DNA of 64,000 nucleotides from Salvia splendens (GCF_004379255.2 NC_056035.1:28024502-28088501), one strand, 5' to 3'. Counted from the stretch's first letter, positions 53,351 through 64,000 are shown. Notes: generated by a model from the letters alone, not told the origin. Numbers and translations are program-made.

Positions 53351-55972
53351 ATGAAGAAGAGCAATAAGGTTGTGCTGTGGTGGGCTCTGTGTTTTGTAAT
53401 TGATGTAGTTTCAGCAGCTGATTACTCACCGACGGATAAGATCTTCCTGAACTGCGGAGGGCCTCCTGATTCCTCCGACACCGATGGCCGGAAATGGACG
53501 TCGGATATCGGGTCGAAGTTTGCCCTTTCGAGCACCAAATCTTCGACTGCACCCGCGTCTGTGCAGAAACCGTCAGTACCGGAGGTTCCTTACATGACTG
53601 CTAGGATTTTTCAATCCGAGTTCACCTACAGTTTCCCGGTGGGGTCGGGTCGCAAGTTCCTGCGCTTGCATTTCTATCCTGCGTCGTATAATGGTCTAAA
53701 TGCTTCGGATGCTGTCTTCTCGGTGACTTCGGGAGAATTCACCCTGATGAGGAACTTTAGCGCTGCTCTGACCACGGAGGCGCTGAACTACGACTATTTG
53801 ATGAAGGAGTTCTCTGTGAATGTCCCGGATCAGGTGCTGAATGTTACATTCACCCCATCCCCGAACGCGTCCAACTCGTACGCATTCGTCAATGGGATAG
53901 AGGTCGTTTCACATCCGGATATTTACACCACAGAAGGGACTGAACCTGTTGTCGTTGTTGGTCAGTCCACTGGCTTCATTATCGACAACAGCACAGCGCT
54001 GGAGAATGTTTATCGGCTGAATGTGGGTGGAAATGACATTTCCTCGTCTGGTGATACTGGTCTGTTCAGATCATGGCGTGACGATTCAGTTTATATATTT
54101 GGTGCTGCAAATGGGGTTACAGAGGTTCCTGATAACACGACGATTGCATACCCTTCCGGGAAGCCAACCTACATTGCCCCTCTTGATGTATATAGTACCC
54201 TGAGATCAATGGGTCCAAATGCATCCATCAACCAGAATTACAACCTAACTTGGCTCTTCGATATCGATTCCGGCTTCTCTTACCTAATTAGGCTCCATTT
54301 CTGCGAGGTTACAGATGCCATAACCAAGCAAAATCAAAGAGTGTTTAGTATCTACCTGAATAATCAGACTGCAGAGGAGCAGGCAGATGTAATTGCTTGG
54401 GCAGGTGGTAACGGAATCCCCGTATACAAGGACTATGTTGTCTTTGTCCCTAATGGGCCTCCCCGTCAGGATCTTTGGCTTGCATTGCATCCTTACACTC
54501 CAATGAAGCCCCAGTACTATGACGCCATCTTGAATGGAGTCGAAATATTTAAGTTAAGTGATAAAACTGGTAATCTTGCTGGTGTCAATCCACTACCTCT
54601 TCCACAGACACCAGATGAGTTGTTGGATAACCAGTCCTCTGGAGGTAAAGATAACAAAGGTATTATCGGAGGGGCGGTTGGTGGAGGAATTGGTGCACTT
54701 CTTGTTCTCGGTCTGATTGTCTGTGTGGTTGTCCAACGTCGTAGGCAGAAGAAGGATTCCAGCACTAGTGATGGCTGGCTTCCACTGTCCCTGTATGGAA
54801 ATTCTCATTCTTCGGGTTCTGCCAAGACAAACACCACAGGCAGTTATGCCTCGTCCCTGCCATCGAATCTTTGCCGCCACTTTTCAGTTGCTGAGATCAA
54901 GTCTGCTACTAACGACTTTGACGAGGCTCTTCTTCTTGGAGTTGGAGGGTTTGGAAAGGTTTATCGGGGTGAGATTGATAGTGGCACGAAGGTGGCAATT
55001 AAGCGTGGAAACCCGCTCTCTGAGCAAGGTATTCATGAATTCCAAACTGAGATCGAAATGCTCTCAAAGCTTCGCCACCGCCACCTGGTTTCACTCATTG
55101 GGTATTGTGAAGAGAACTGTGAAATGATCCTTGTATACGATTACATGGATTATGGAACTCTCCGCGAGCATCTATACAAGACTCAGAAGCCCCCCTTGCC
55201 GTGGAAACAGAGGCTCGAGATTTGCATAGGTGCTGCTCGTGGCTTGCACTACTTGCACACTGGCGCGAAGCATACAATCATTCACCGTGATGTCAAGACA
55301 ACCAACATCCTCTTGGATGAGAAGTGGGTGGCTAAGGTGTCCGACTTCGGTCTGTCAAAAACTTGCCCATCGCTGGACCATACTCATGTCAGTACCGTGG
55401 TCAAGGGAAGCTTCGGCTATCTGGATCCCGAGTACTTCAGGCGCCAACAACTGACCGAAAAATCTGATGTTTACTCTTATGGAGTCGTTCTGTTTGAGAT
55501 CGTATGTGCTCGGCCAGCTCTAAACCCTGCACTCCCGAAAGAACAAGTCAGCTTGGCCGAGTGGGCTCAGCATTGCTACAAGAAAGGCATCCTCGACCAG
55601 ATAACGGATCCCTACCTAAAGGGAAAGATAGCTCCAGAATGCTTCAAGAAATTTACAGAGACAGCAGTCAAGTGTGTGTCGGACATTGGAACAGACCGCC
55701 CTTCCATGGGGGATGTCCTGTGGAACCTTGAATTTGCGCTGCAGCTGCAGGAGAGTGCGGAGGAAAGCGGGAAGGGTCTTGGCAAGATAGATGTTGAGTC
55801 ATACGACGTGAAGGACCCTGATTCATCCTCGGGTTTCGATGGAAACATCACCGATTCGAAGAGCAGTGGATTGTCGATGAGCATTGGTGGCCGAAGCCTC
55901 GCGAGTGAAGACTCGGATGGCCTAACTCCGAGTGCTGTATTTTCTCAGATAATGAATCCGAAAGGGAGGTGA
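53351..55972 (+). CDS. FER: FERONIA-like receptor kinase (CrRLK1L family), intact
   Basis: A plasma-membrane receptor kinase that senses RALF peptides and wall pectin and controls growth, fertilisation and immunity. The start ATG at 53351 gives an 873-residue protein with a signal peptide (MKKSNKVVLWWALCFVIDVV, cleavage near Ala-Ala-Asp). Two malectin-like domains follow at about residues 25-190 and 205-390 (FLNCGGPPDSS, FLRLHFYPASY, VYRLNVGG, IRLHFCEV). A transmembrane helix (IIGGAVGGGIGALLVLGLIV) lies at about 437-461. The kinase spans about 520-795: GVGGFGKVYRG, VAIKRG, HRDVKTTN, SDFGLSK, GSFGYLDPEYF. The C-terminus ASEDSDGLTPSAVFSQIMNP is a hallmark of FERONIA itself within the family. 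The CDS is intronless, as is normal. All kinase catalytic residues are present. An in-frame GTG upstream (53324) is not used. It is arranged tail-to-tail with the thioredoxin gene. Confidence 0.93.
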   Translation: MKKSNKVVLWWALCFVIDVVSAADYSPTDKIFLNCGGPPDSSDTDGRKWTSDIGSKFALSSTKSSTAPASVQKPSVPEVPYMTARIFQSEFTYSFPVGSGRKFLRLHFYPASYNGLNASDAVFSVTSGEFTLMRNFSAALTTEALNYDYLMKEFSVNVPDQVLNVTFTPSPNASNSYAFVNGIEVVSHPDIYTTEGTEPVVVVGQSTGFIIDNSTALENVYRLNVGGNDISSSGDTGLFRSWRDDSVYIFGAANGVTEVPDNTTIAYPSGKPTYIAPLDVYSTLRSMGPNASINQNYNLTWLFDIDSGFSYLIRLHFCEVTDAITKQNQRVFSIYLNNQTAEEQADVIAWAGGNGIPVYKDYVVFVPNGPPRQDLWLALHPYTPMKPQYYDAILNGVEIFKLSDKTGNLAGVNPLPLPQTPDELLDNQSSGGKDNKGIIGGAVGGGIGALLVLGLIVCVVVQRRRQKKDSSTSDGWLPLSLYGNSHSSGSAKTNTTGSYASSLPSNLCRHFSVAEIKSATNDFDEALLLGVGGFGKVYRGEIDSGTKVAIKRGNPLSEQGIHEFQTEIEMLSKLRHRHLVSLIGYCEENCEMILVYDYMDYGTLREHLYKTQKPPLPWKQRLEICIGAARGLHYLHTGAKHTIIHRDVKTTNILLDEKWVAKVSDFGLSKTCPSLDHTHVSTVVKGSFGYLDPEYFRRQQLTEKSDVYSYGVVLFEIVCARPALNPALPKEQVSLAEWAQHCYKKGILDQITDPYLKGKIAPECFKKFTETAVKCVSDIGTDRPSMGDVLWNLEFALQLQESAEESGKGLGKIDVESYDVKDPDSSSGFDGNITDSKSSGLSMSIGGRSLASEDSDGLTPSAVFSQIMNPKGR

Positions 55973-56477
55973 TATGAGCAATGAATTGGTTAATTTTTTT
56001 GGCTTGTATTATTATTTTTTTTTACAAAAAAGTTGAATATTTATTTATATATAGTGTCTGTTTGAGCCCAAATACCGAAAGATTGTGTAAACCGTGACTT
56101 GTTCCTTTGTATATTTGGCTAAGATAAAGATTGAAATTTTGAGACTCGTTTCCCTGTCTTTTTCACAATAATATTATGGTTTTGACAATTAACAGATGAA
56201 GAAAACACATTGCTTTAAACCAATTACAAATAGGGGCATTTACAATTGTGTAGCCAAAGCATAAGCATACATCTAGACTTTTTAGATGGAATAAATATTA
56301 GACATTTTAGGAAAAAATACACTCTTTACTCATATCTTATAATAGCATATCCCACACATACATACTCGAAACATTAGCACTCTTGGATTTACAATTTTAT
56401 ACGTCCTTAATCACAAGAAAAAGAAGAGAAGATCTGCCAATTCCTTGAGCTCGATGGCAGGATACGAGCCAAAGTAA
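55973..56477. other. Convergent 3' UTR region of FERONIA and thioredoxin genes
   Basis: About 505 bp separate the two stop codons. T-rich stretches and possible polyadenylation signals (AATATTTATTTATA near 56036 for FER; ATTTGTAATTGG-type on the minus strand near 56220 for the thioredoxin) suggest both transcripts end here. Confidence 0.4.
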
Positions 56478-58107
56478 CTACGTTTGACATGGTGGGGCGA
56501 CTGAATCTAGTACGGCAATCAACTTCTTCTCTAGTTCTGGCTTATTAGCACCCACAAGTTTGTCGATTTGTTGACCGTCTTTAAGGAAGAAGAAGGTCGG
56601 AGTTGCCTTTATATCCCATGATGTGCTAAATTCCTGAAGCAAGCAACAACAAAAAACTCATGTATCAGAGCTATAGTATGACTTGTCCTTTTGGTCATGT
56701 AGGAGCATAAACTTACCGTAAGTTCATCTACATCGACTGTGAGGCACATTATCGAAGGGTGTTTCTCTGACAGCTCGACGTAGAAAGGTGCAATTACTCT
56801 ACAAGGGCCACACCACGCAGCACTAAAATTGGCTACTACCTGTCGTACGATTAAACCATGTTAGGAATGAAAAACACCGAAAATGCTCCAACCTTTCCAA
56901 CACAACAGATAGAACTTGATTCTTGAAGTGAATAATGGTTAAACCATATATACTAAAACTAATCACTTTTGCAGGACTCTGTTTTTCCACATTAGAAAGC
57001 AGAGGTTGAAGGGAAGGACATTAGAGTCATCCCCATGTACAAATATTTATCCACAGAGGAGTTACACAAGGGATTAAAATATGACAAAGAAAGTACTCCT
57101 ACAAACTTTCTATATTTGGAGATAAATCTCTCTCTCTCTCTTCTCTATTCATCAAAATATACAACTACCTTTTTATTTCTACTTACTCCACCTAACAACT
57201 CACTCCTAAAATCCCATGCCACTCAAGAATGTGGACATCTTGAGTGGGACGGAGGGAGTAGCTACTTCACTGATCACTCCCTTACAAAACACCATTAGCT
57301 AACTGTATCTCCTCCTTTCTCTAACCCAAACATGCCGCTATGAGGAAGGTAAGGTGGGAGTTGAATACAACAAAAAGATCAAGCCAAAAAAAGATCATGC
57401 CGCAATCAATGATAAGATCAAGCCAAAAAAAGAAAGAAAAAATTAAGGGATGGAGTTGTTTAAAGGATAATTCTTGCTAAGAAGAACGCCCATGTTGTGG
57501 CAATTCCACCCAGAAGGTAATGGGTTACTCCTACAGCACGTCCTTGTACAATGCTCAAAATTTCAATGAATGGGGATGATTTGGATTGATGTAAATACAG
57601 GACTCCTTTTTTTGAGTTTCGAAAGCAAAGGTTAAAACTTTATCTTTATATTTTATAGTATTATTTTTAAATGAAAATCAAGCCTTAACCCTCACCAACG
57701 AATCTTTCTTTTGTATTGACCAATTAAAAACCTTAAAACTTCAAAACAATAGAAAGATCAAGTATTAGCTCTTCCAATAATGAAATGTATGTAGCTATTA
57801 AACGATTATGTTAATTGAGACTTAACAGATTCACAAAGGCTGTCTAATTTATGAAAACAGAGTGGGAAGAAAAGCAAGAAGCAGTTACTGACAAGCTTTC
57901 CATCTCTCTTTGCTTCATCAAGCTTTTGCTCCCAAGCTTCCTTGGTTGTGATGAGATGCACATTTCCACCAGTAAAATCAACTTTGTGATCAGACCCATC
58001 CACATCATCATGCTCCTACATGATTTGAACTTATCATCAGGATTACATTTTTAAATGCATGAAAAATTAGGAAGATTAGTGCATACCTTAGTAAAGCAAT
58101 TCCCCAT
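56478..58107 (-). CDS. TRXH9: Thioredoxin h9-like, four exons, 140 residues
   Basis: A disulfide reductase of the h-type group with an N-terminal extension. Minus-strand exons with matched splice sites are 58107-58087, 58015-57893, 56839-56717 and 56633-56478 (stop TAG). They join in frame to 140 residues. The first exon encodes only MGNCFTK, with Gly2 and Cys4 in the context for N-myristoylation and palmitoylation, as expected for membrane-anchored, cell-to-cell mobile h9. The second exon has [20 protein letters not shown], the third [20 protein letters not shown] with the canonical WCGPC site, and the fourth [19 protein letters not shown] (cis-Pro loop) and [13 protein letters not shown]. 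Intron 2 is about 1 kb and contains a Stowaway. The first two exons are too short to stand out as reading frames. No defect was seen. Confidence 0.92.
57096..57258. mobile_element. Stowaway MITE in intron 2 of the thioredoxin gene
   Basis: TA then CTCCTACAAACTTTC (drifted) and the right end ATCTTGAGTGGGACGGAGGGAG then TA (57259-57260). The interior has CTCTCTCTCTTCTC. The right half is well preserved. Confidence 0.75.
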
Positions 58108-58554
58108 AATTGGAAGCCGTAATCTAACAAAGAAGAGGTTGGTTAAGATTAAGAAGAATCAGCGCAATTGAAAAGTGAGGAAATGAAGAATAGTAAACCT
58201 TGACTGGGTAGAGAGGGGAGAATAAGAAGATTCCAGTTCCGGCGGATTAGACGGAGATTGAGAGACAAATCACCCAAATCCCCAATCCCCAATTGTTGTC
58301 TAATTCCTGTTCGTGTTTTCTGATTAGCCCCCTTTGGCTTTTGCTAGAGAGGACCCAAATCTTGTGGAATTATTGAAAATTAATTAGATTCAGATGAGCC
58401 ATGAATTATTTACCATGGAGCCTCCTTCACTGATTACATCAATTATTTACCCTTCTAATTAACTTACACTACAATCCTTCTTTTTTTACCTCCTAAACTC
58501 GTAACACTCTCTACTTGTATACACAACAATTTTCTCTCGCTTTACAGCTCATTA
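58108..58554 (-). promoter_or_regulatory. 5' leader, leader intron and proximal promoter of the thioredoxin gene
   Basis: On the minus strand a donor-like AGTCAAG|GTTTAC near 58198 and an acceptor-like TTTGTTAG near 58124 suggest a 74-bp leader intron ahead of the ATG at 58107. Proximal promoter sequence ends at 58554, where a Harbinger element begins, so only about 300 bp of ordinary sequence lies upstream of the leader. Confidence 0.45.
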
Positions 58555-59717
58555 GAGCATCCACAACGGTGGACGGCGGCCCCGCGTCCGTCCGTGCCAG
58601 CGGCGAGGACGCATACCGCTGCCGCTGCGCTCGCGCCGTGCCAGCGAGCAGGCGACGTGGCGGCTTACGATTGGGCAACGGCATAGCCGTTGCCTTTGAA
58701 TTATTATTTTTTTATTTTAAAATTCGATTTTTAATTATATAAAATGATAAAAAATAAAAAAAATATTTTACAAATCCCAAAAATATGGCATTTTTTCCCG
58801 TTTTTTCTGATTTTTTTTATTTTTTCCCCCCAAAATCATGTATAAATACACACATTCATCATCCATTTATCACATCAAATCATCTCTCATTCATCTTTCA
58901 TTCATAATTCTCATACAAACTATCAACACATTCATCCCTCACTCAAAACCTCAAATGGATTTCACTCATATTATGGCGGAAGCGGAGCGCGAAGAACAAG
59001 AATACTACGAACAACATCGTGCCGCGTACGAAGCATACGTCGCGGCGAATACCCCCGCTTCTCCTCCTCAACGAACCAGATCAAATCGCCGCTACATCCA
59101 TCGTGACCGGGAGGGAGCCCACGAAAGGCTCGTTGCCGACTACTTTGCCGACCAGCCGCGGTTTCCGACAGATTACTTCAGGCGCCGTTTTCGCATGTCA
59201 AAGCGCTTGTTCATGCGAATTGTCAACACATTGTCCGCACGTGTTGAATTTTTCCAAACAGGTCCAGATGCAGCCGGCCGACAAAGTATCACACCATTGC
59301 AGAAGTGTACGCCGTTGCAGAAGTGTACGTTGGCCAGAGAATCGAGACAAGACACACAATGCGCGATACCCGAATCCACAATCAACTACAAGAAGACCTA
59401 ATCAAACACATGTGGGCGAAATTCGGCAACGCTTAGTGGTTTTTTTAATTTTTAGTATTTTAATTATGTAATTTTTAATTTTTAGGATTTTAATTATGTC
59501 GTTTTTATTTTATTTGTCATTTGTAATATTATTTAGGTTTTTTTAATGAATTTTAGTATTATTGAAATGTTTTTGTTTAATTAAATTTTAAATTAATTGT
59601 GCTCGTTCTTGCGGAAGAGCACAGCTGTGGGTGTTGTGCTCTTGCCAGAGAGTAGGCAGAAAAAGTGGGGCCGGGCCCACAACCTTGCCGCTGGCAAGAG
59701 CACGGTTGTGGATGCTC
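58555..59717 (+). mobile_element. PIF/Harbinger deletion derivative with exact TTA duplication
   Basis: GAGCATCCACAACGGTGGAC at the left and GCACGGTTGTGGATGCTC at the right, flanked by TTA at 58552-58554 and 59718-59720. The interior keeps the transposase promoter (TGTATAAATACACAC near 58839), N-terminus and last 30 residues, but the catalytic middle is missing. Confidence 0.92.
58955..59436 (+). pseudogene. Harbinger transposase with catalytic domain deleted
   Basis: The ATG at 58955 gives MDFTHIMAEAEREEQEYYEQ and continues through HERLVADYFADQPRF and FRMSKRLFMRIVNTLSARVE, closely parallel to the frame at 50163-51404. After ITPLQKC an 18-bp unit (TTGCAGAAGTGTACG plus three bases) is tandemly doubled. 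The sequence then jumps to the C-terminal tail, which reads in another frame as MRDTRIHNQLQEDLIKHMWA with a TAG at 59434-59436. All three DDE residues are lost. Confidence 0.88.
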
Positions 59718-59784
59718 TTATTCTACTTGTACCAATAATATCCCTCCAAATCATTCTCTCATACTCTCTATTCGCTCGCGAATA

Positions 59785-60018
59785 GGAGTTTCATTTTTTT
59801 TCATTTAGTCCGTCCGTGAATAGCAGTCTATGTTTACTTTTACCATAAATGGTAATAGGGTCTCACATTTCACTAATTAATTTTATTCATATTTTATTTA
59901 AAACTAATATATACAAGTGAGACCTATATTCCACTAATTTTTTTTCAGCCATTTTTCTTAACATTACTTAAAATACGTGCCGCCAAGAAATGGGACTGCC
60001 AATGACAAACGGAGGGAG
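59785..60018. mobile_element. Stowaway MITE
   Basis: The right end GCCAATGACAAACGGAGGGAG is followed by TA. The left end has drifted (TTTAGTCCGTCCGTGAATAG). It has the ACCATAAATGGTAATAGGG and AAACTAATATATACAAGTG interior shared with 4715-4965 and 48240-48485. Confidence 0.8.
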
Positions 60019-60084
60019 TATGAAGAAACGCCGCGTTAACATGACTCCATTAACATAACTTGCATTAACATAGCTTGCAACTAT

Positions 60085-60905
60085 GTGACATATATTCCAT
60101 CGGTTCTACTAAATTTGAAACGTTTATTTTTAGTACGAAAATTTATATTATTATTTTACAAATTAAATAAAGACAATTTATATTATTATTTTATGAGTCT
60201 AATAAAGACAGGATAATGTAAATGTAAGAAAAGATAAAGATGATGTTACTTTTAATTTAGGAAATATGTCATTTATAATAGGACATCAAATAGAAATATG
60301 TGTTACTTTTAATAAGACGGATGAGGTACTACATTATTCATGAAAAATAGTTTTGTTTTTCTGTCTTGGACCGCCTATAAAAAAAGTTTCTTATCTAATT
60401 ATAATATTCCACTAACAATATTTGAACAACTTTTTTTTCTCATCTCTAATTTACTAATTTTTATATTAAAATTTGTGTCGTCCACAATAAAGACTATTTT
60501 AGACTATTTTTTTTGAACGGATGTAATATATTCATATAATTTGTATTGATATAGATGGATGCTTGTGTTAATATTTTTGGTGACATTGTAAAATTTAACA
60601 CGAGCAACAAACAGGTACAATATTGATATATCGACCAACATAATTGTTATTTTCTTTGTTTGCATTGAAACAAAAGTATTTAACTAAAAAATAATACTCT
60701 ATCCGTCTCATTAAAGATGTTTTACTTTCCTTTTTAATTTGTCCTACTAAAGACATTACATTTCCATTTCAAAAAAGTGATTTCTTATAATAATATAAAT
60801 ATTATATTTTCTGTTTTCACCTAACATATAAAACAAAACATACTAAAATTCTATGCAGTCCCACAGGTGTGATACTATCTTTTATGAGAAAGGAGGAAGT
60901 ACATA
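60085..60905. mobile_element. Cluster of three degenerate Stowaway-like MITEs
   Basis: End-like motifs mark three remnants: about 60090-60330 (CCATCGGTTCTACTAAATTT to AATAAGACGGATGAGG), about 60365-60530 (CTTGGACCGCCTATAAA to TTTTGAACGGATG) and about 60698-60900 (CTCTATCCGTCTCATTAAAG to ATGAGAAAGGAGGAAG). Terminal matches are partial. Confidence 0.55.
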
Positions 60906-61027
60906 TAAAGTATTGACACAACGTTCAAGTTATATTGAAATAGTTAAGATACATTGGTCGTATTATATTTGCTCTTTTTCGAAGTGTTCATCGATAAAAC
61001 ACTCAAGAACTTTTTCTAGTCATATAA

Positions 61028-61068
61028 TATAAATCAATATCAATATCAATATCAATATCAATATCAAT
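61028..61068. repeat. (ATCAAT)n microsatellite
   Basis: About six to seven copies of the hexamer AATATC/ATCAAT in a row. Confidence 0.95.
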
Positions 61069-61070
61069 AC

Positions 61071-62603
61071 ACACCATAGTATATATTGATATGACATGTA
61101 TATTATATCAACACAATTACAACATCAATATCCACAAAGTATCTATAAGTCTATAAGTATGAATCATAATGATAACATTTCAAAAATTACATCAACACAA
61201 TTCAAGAACAATATAAATACAACTACGACAATATACATATAAAATGTTTGCAATCCTACTATGGTGAATTGCGTTGATTGCAGGCATTATATTTGTATAT
61301 TATCATATTCAAAATAATATACTGATTTGAATATATGCAATATTTATAGACCGACGTTGTAACTCAAACACCCAAAATAGCAATACACGTCACGGTTAAT
61401 ATAATATAGTATTCCACTAATATTAATACATTTACGTAAACCATATCAATACAATTCAAGATAGTAAACCAACGACACACCATTTCATAATCAAATACCA
61501 ATATTTCAACTTATTTTAGCAATTACATGAACGTACAATTTCAAAACCAATTTCATCTTGAAAACTCAGAACAAGCAAAAATCGAGTAAACAAAAAAAAA
61601 ATCACAACATGTTCTCTACTTATACTGCATTCGCACGAGCAACAAAGTTACAAAATCAAAATTTTAATGTAGAAAACCTTGATAATTAAGATCAGAATTA
61701 CAATAAAAACATGATACATGAAGATCAAGTGAAGAGAAGAAAGAGAATAGAAAATACGCATAATCAACAACTGCTGGGATTTGTGAAATTCTCATATATG
61801 ATATGATTTGATTTACTTTATTTTGGTAGGATATTTTTGTATCCCCACATATGGAGTATTCCATATCATTCAATCATTGAAGAAATATAATTATCTTTTA
61901 TCGTCTTTTATTTTTCTGCAATTTACTTTTCTTGTATTGGTTCATCGGTTGCTCGACGGAATTCCTTACGCAAACGGACCTCCTTTATCCTGCGAATTCT
62001 CGCTAATATCTTCAGCTTGTATCATGAATACTCAACAAAATAATTCAATATGACGACTAGAATTTTGAGCCTCTTTGAATATAAACATCACACTTTCATC
62101 AATGTAAATCTCAGTACATATATAACTCATATCGGAAGCAAAGACTAAATAATGCCTTCACGATATTTCAATGGCGTGTTGATTCGTATTATTTTCATTG
62201 TAGCACATATCATTGCAACTAATTCAGAATATGAAACACACAAATTCAATACGATGGAGCCTCTCGCACGAGGTGGATCATAACTAATACCCAATTGAGG
62301 AAGTTAGACTATTCTACCACCCCAATACAAACTCACAAATACTTGCATGATTTCTGCATCAATAAAAAATATACAAAATAACAACAATTGAGGACAATTT
62401 TTTTCTATAAACCCTAATTTAGTAAAGTAGAGACAATTTTATTGTAAACCCTAATATTATGAAATAAACATGAAAAAGAGATGAATGTTGCAAGATTGAA
62501 GAAAACTTAACAGAACCAAAATCGCCTAGAAATCACGAGTTGCTTCTTACTTTTCTTTTCACGCAGCATTCTGCTTCTAGCTACGAGTTTTGTTTAAGAT
62601 AGA
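61071..62603. other. No gene recognised; AT-rich sequence
   Basis: Short frames (e.g. 61808-62053) lack recognisable domains. The part at about 62400-62600 (AAACCCTAATTTAG, repeated as TAAACCCTAATATT) could belong to an element that ends in the palindrome array that follows. Confidence 0.4.
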
Positions 62604-62764
62604 GACGCATGTGGCTCATGCGTAGTTAAAAAAAACGCACGAGCCTCATGCATCGTTTAATAAAAATAAATAAAAATATAGAAACGCATGACGCTCATGC
62701 GTCGTCAGCTACACGCATGACCCTCATGCATTCATTAAAAGACAACACATGAGGGACATGCGTC
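62604..62764. repeat. Array of five short imperfect palindromes
   Basis: Units built on ACGCATG-nnn-CTCATGCGT occur at about 62604-62623, 62633-62654, 62692-62711, 62712-62732 and 62743-62764, with A/T-rich linkers. The core is the same as in the array at 2068-2183 inside the MULE. Confidence 0.8.
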
Positions 62765-63212
62765 GCTCACAAACTGGGGATCTAAAAAAATGCAAAACAC
62801 TTATGGAATTCCATTGCCATCCTAGAACAAAAATAGAAAAAATCACATCATTGCATAACAAGGTAATTGAACTTTTTCACTGAAATTAGATTTCTTGAAT
62901 ACTGTAGATGCATACAGTTTCAAACTTCTTTTATTTAGACAATGAACTCAAAGCGTACTAGTATTAGTATGTGTTCGTGTTTGCTTATAGTTATACAAGC
63001 TAGAATAAAGCAGTTAAAGTAGAGACTGGTGAAAATTGGAAAAGGAAAAAAGAAGCATTGATCCACAAAGAGGTAATCTTGTACCATTGTGCAATCTAGG
63101 GATTTTGGTAAATTCTTTAATTTTGTTGTATTCTCCATTTCTGTCAGCATGCATGATTTGTATAGTTCTATACTTTTTCAGTATAGTTGTGAACAGAAAA
63201 TTCAACAATTAC
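62765..63212. other. No gene recognised
   Basis: AT-rich, only short overlapping frames on both strands. Confidence 0.45.
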
Positions 63213-63449
63213 CACTACCAAAAACAACAAATTTACCGACGGACAATTCCGCCGGTAATTCCAATATTTCTGTTGGTAAACTGTGTTATCGATGGATAAT
63301 TCCATTGGTAAATTACACGTAGGTAATTTATTTTTAGCTATGTCCTTCAGAAATGCCCTCGGTAACATCGTCGGTAATTTATCAAATCCGAAGGTAACAC
63401 CTTTTTCCATGGGTAATTCCGTCGGTAATTAAACTTTTTTTTTGTAGTG
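63213..63449. mobile_element. CACTA (En/Spm) MITE with 3-bp TSD
   Basis: It starts CACTACCAAAAACAAC and ends TTTTTTTTTGTAGTG. TAC is duplicated at 63210-63212 and 63450-63452. The interior is made of repeated subterminal motifs ACCGACGG/CCGTCGGTAATT in both orientations, the transposase-binding pattern of this superfamily. 237 bp, non-coding. Confidence 0.9.
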
Positions 63450-63689
63450 TACAAAGGGAATTGTCAAGTGCAGAAAGATGCAATGTTACATTGTTAGATT
63501 TCTCTAACAACCTCTTTATACAACAATAGTAGTTTTCTAGGGAGAGCTCATTTATAGAGTTTTAAAATTTAATACTAATGCCATCTTCTTTTCCACTTGT
63601 AGATTAACAATATAGACTGATATAGAAACCAATATGTGAAAGGATGGTTGCTGTGTTGTTGCATTAATTGAATGACTACATGAGTGAAC

Positions 63690-64000
63690 AAATAAGCAAG
63701 AATGATTACAACATGGGACTATTGCTGGACGACGGCGGGTTCCCGGGATCCGATAGCTCCTTGTTCGACAAAGTGACTAATACACCTCCTAAGGTTAGGA
63801 GGAGTAGTAGAGCAAGAAAAGCTAAGTCTTTTGGTGATGATTTCCAATTGTACTTGATGGAAGGATCAAGAAATGAAATTAATTTTCAATATCAATATTG
63901 TTTTAATATTGGTGATGATCCAAGGACCTACAAAGAAGCTATGGCTTCAAGGGATGCTGCATTTTGGAAAGAGGCAATCCAAGATGAGATGGATTCTATA
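63690..64000 (+). pseudogene. Ty1/copia polyprotein fragment entering reverse transcriptase; runs off the window
   Basis: An open frame from about 63700 to the right edge reads RRSSRARKAKSFGDDFQ followed by DDPRTYKEAMASRDAAFWKE and AIQDEMDSI. This is the spacer between integrase and RT and the very start of the copia RT domain (the P-(T/S)YKEA...W--A---E--S motif). No integrase lies upstream, so the element is 5'-truncated or interrupted. Whether the RT continues intact cannot be seen. Confidence 0.8.

Overview
The window is nuclear DNA from a plant, most likely a eudicot. The evidence is intron-containing host genes with plant-specific relatives (a CrRLK1L receptor kinase, an h-type thioredoxin, a plant P4-ATPase) set among plant-type transposons: Stowaway MITEs, PIF/Harbinger elements, Mutator-like elements (MULEs), CACTA and hAT elements, and Ty3/gypsy and Ty1/copia retroelements. 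The species cannot be fixed from the sequence alone. My guess of an asterid (Lamiales-like) genome is weak.

Layout. 1-14.7 kb is a nest of decayed elements: a MULE with a truncated transposase inside a gypsy LTR, a LINE 3' end inside the same LTR, then a chromovirus-like gypsy pol with its 3.2 kb 3' LTR, joined on its left to a piece of an unrelated LTR. 14.7-21.9 kb holds non-autonomous DNA elements, several with exact target-site duplications (TSDs). They include a MULE inside a Stowaway, and a Pack-MULE carrying a broken copy of a SARD4-like (ornithine cyclodeaminase/mu-crystallin) gene. 22.9-28.4 kb (minus strand) is a complete ALA1-like phospholipid flippase gene in seven recognisable coding exons. 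29.6-31.2 kb is a Harbinger element carrying only ORF1. 31.7-39.6 kb is a nearly pristine Tat-clade gypsy retrotransposon: LTRs differ at one visible base, the TSD is perfect, and gag-PR and pol are separated by a TAG in a readthrough-type context. 39.6-49.4 kb is remnant-rich, with hAT, gypsy and copia fragments, a second copy of the unrelated LTR, a Harbinger deletion derivative and Stowaways. 49.9-51.7 kb is a Harbinger element carrying only a transposase.

51.9-58.1 kb is the second genic island. A FERONIA-like kinase (plus strand, intronless CDS, 5' UTR intron) faces tail-to-tail a thioredoxin h9-like gene (minus strand, four exons). A second Pack-MULE-like element ends 86 bp before the FERONIA TATA box. 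58.6-59.7 kb is an internally deleted Harbinger just upstream of the thioredoxin gene. From 59.8 kb the sequence is AT-rich with degenerate MITEs, an array of short palindromes, a CACTA MITE, and the start of a copia reverse-transcriptase region that runs off the right edge.

The three host genes are not obviously functionally linked: a membrane-lipid flippase, a cell-surface receptor kinase and a membrane-anchored thioredoxin. What they share is that each has a PIF/Harbinger element close to its 5' side. No tRNA, rRNA, organellar insertion or CRISPR array was recognised.
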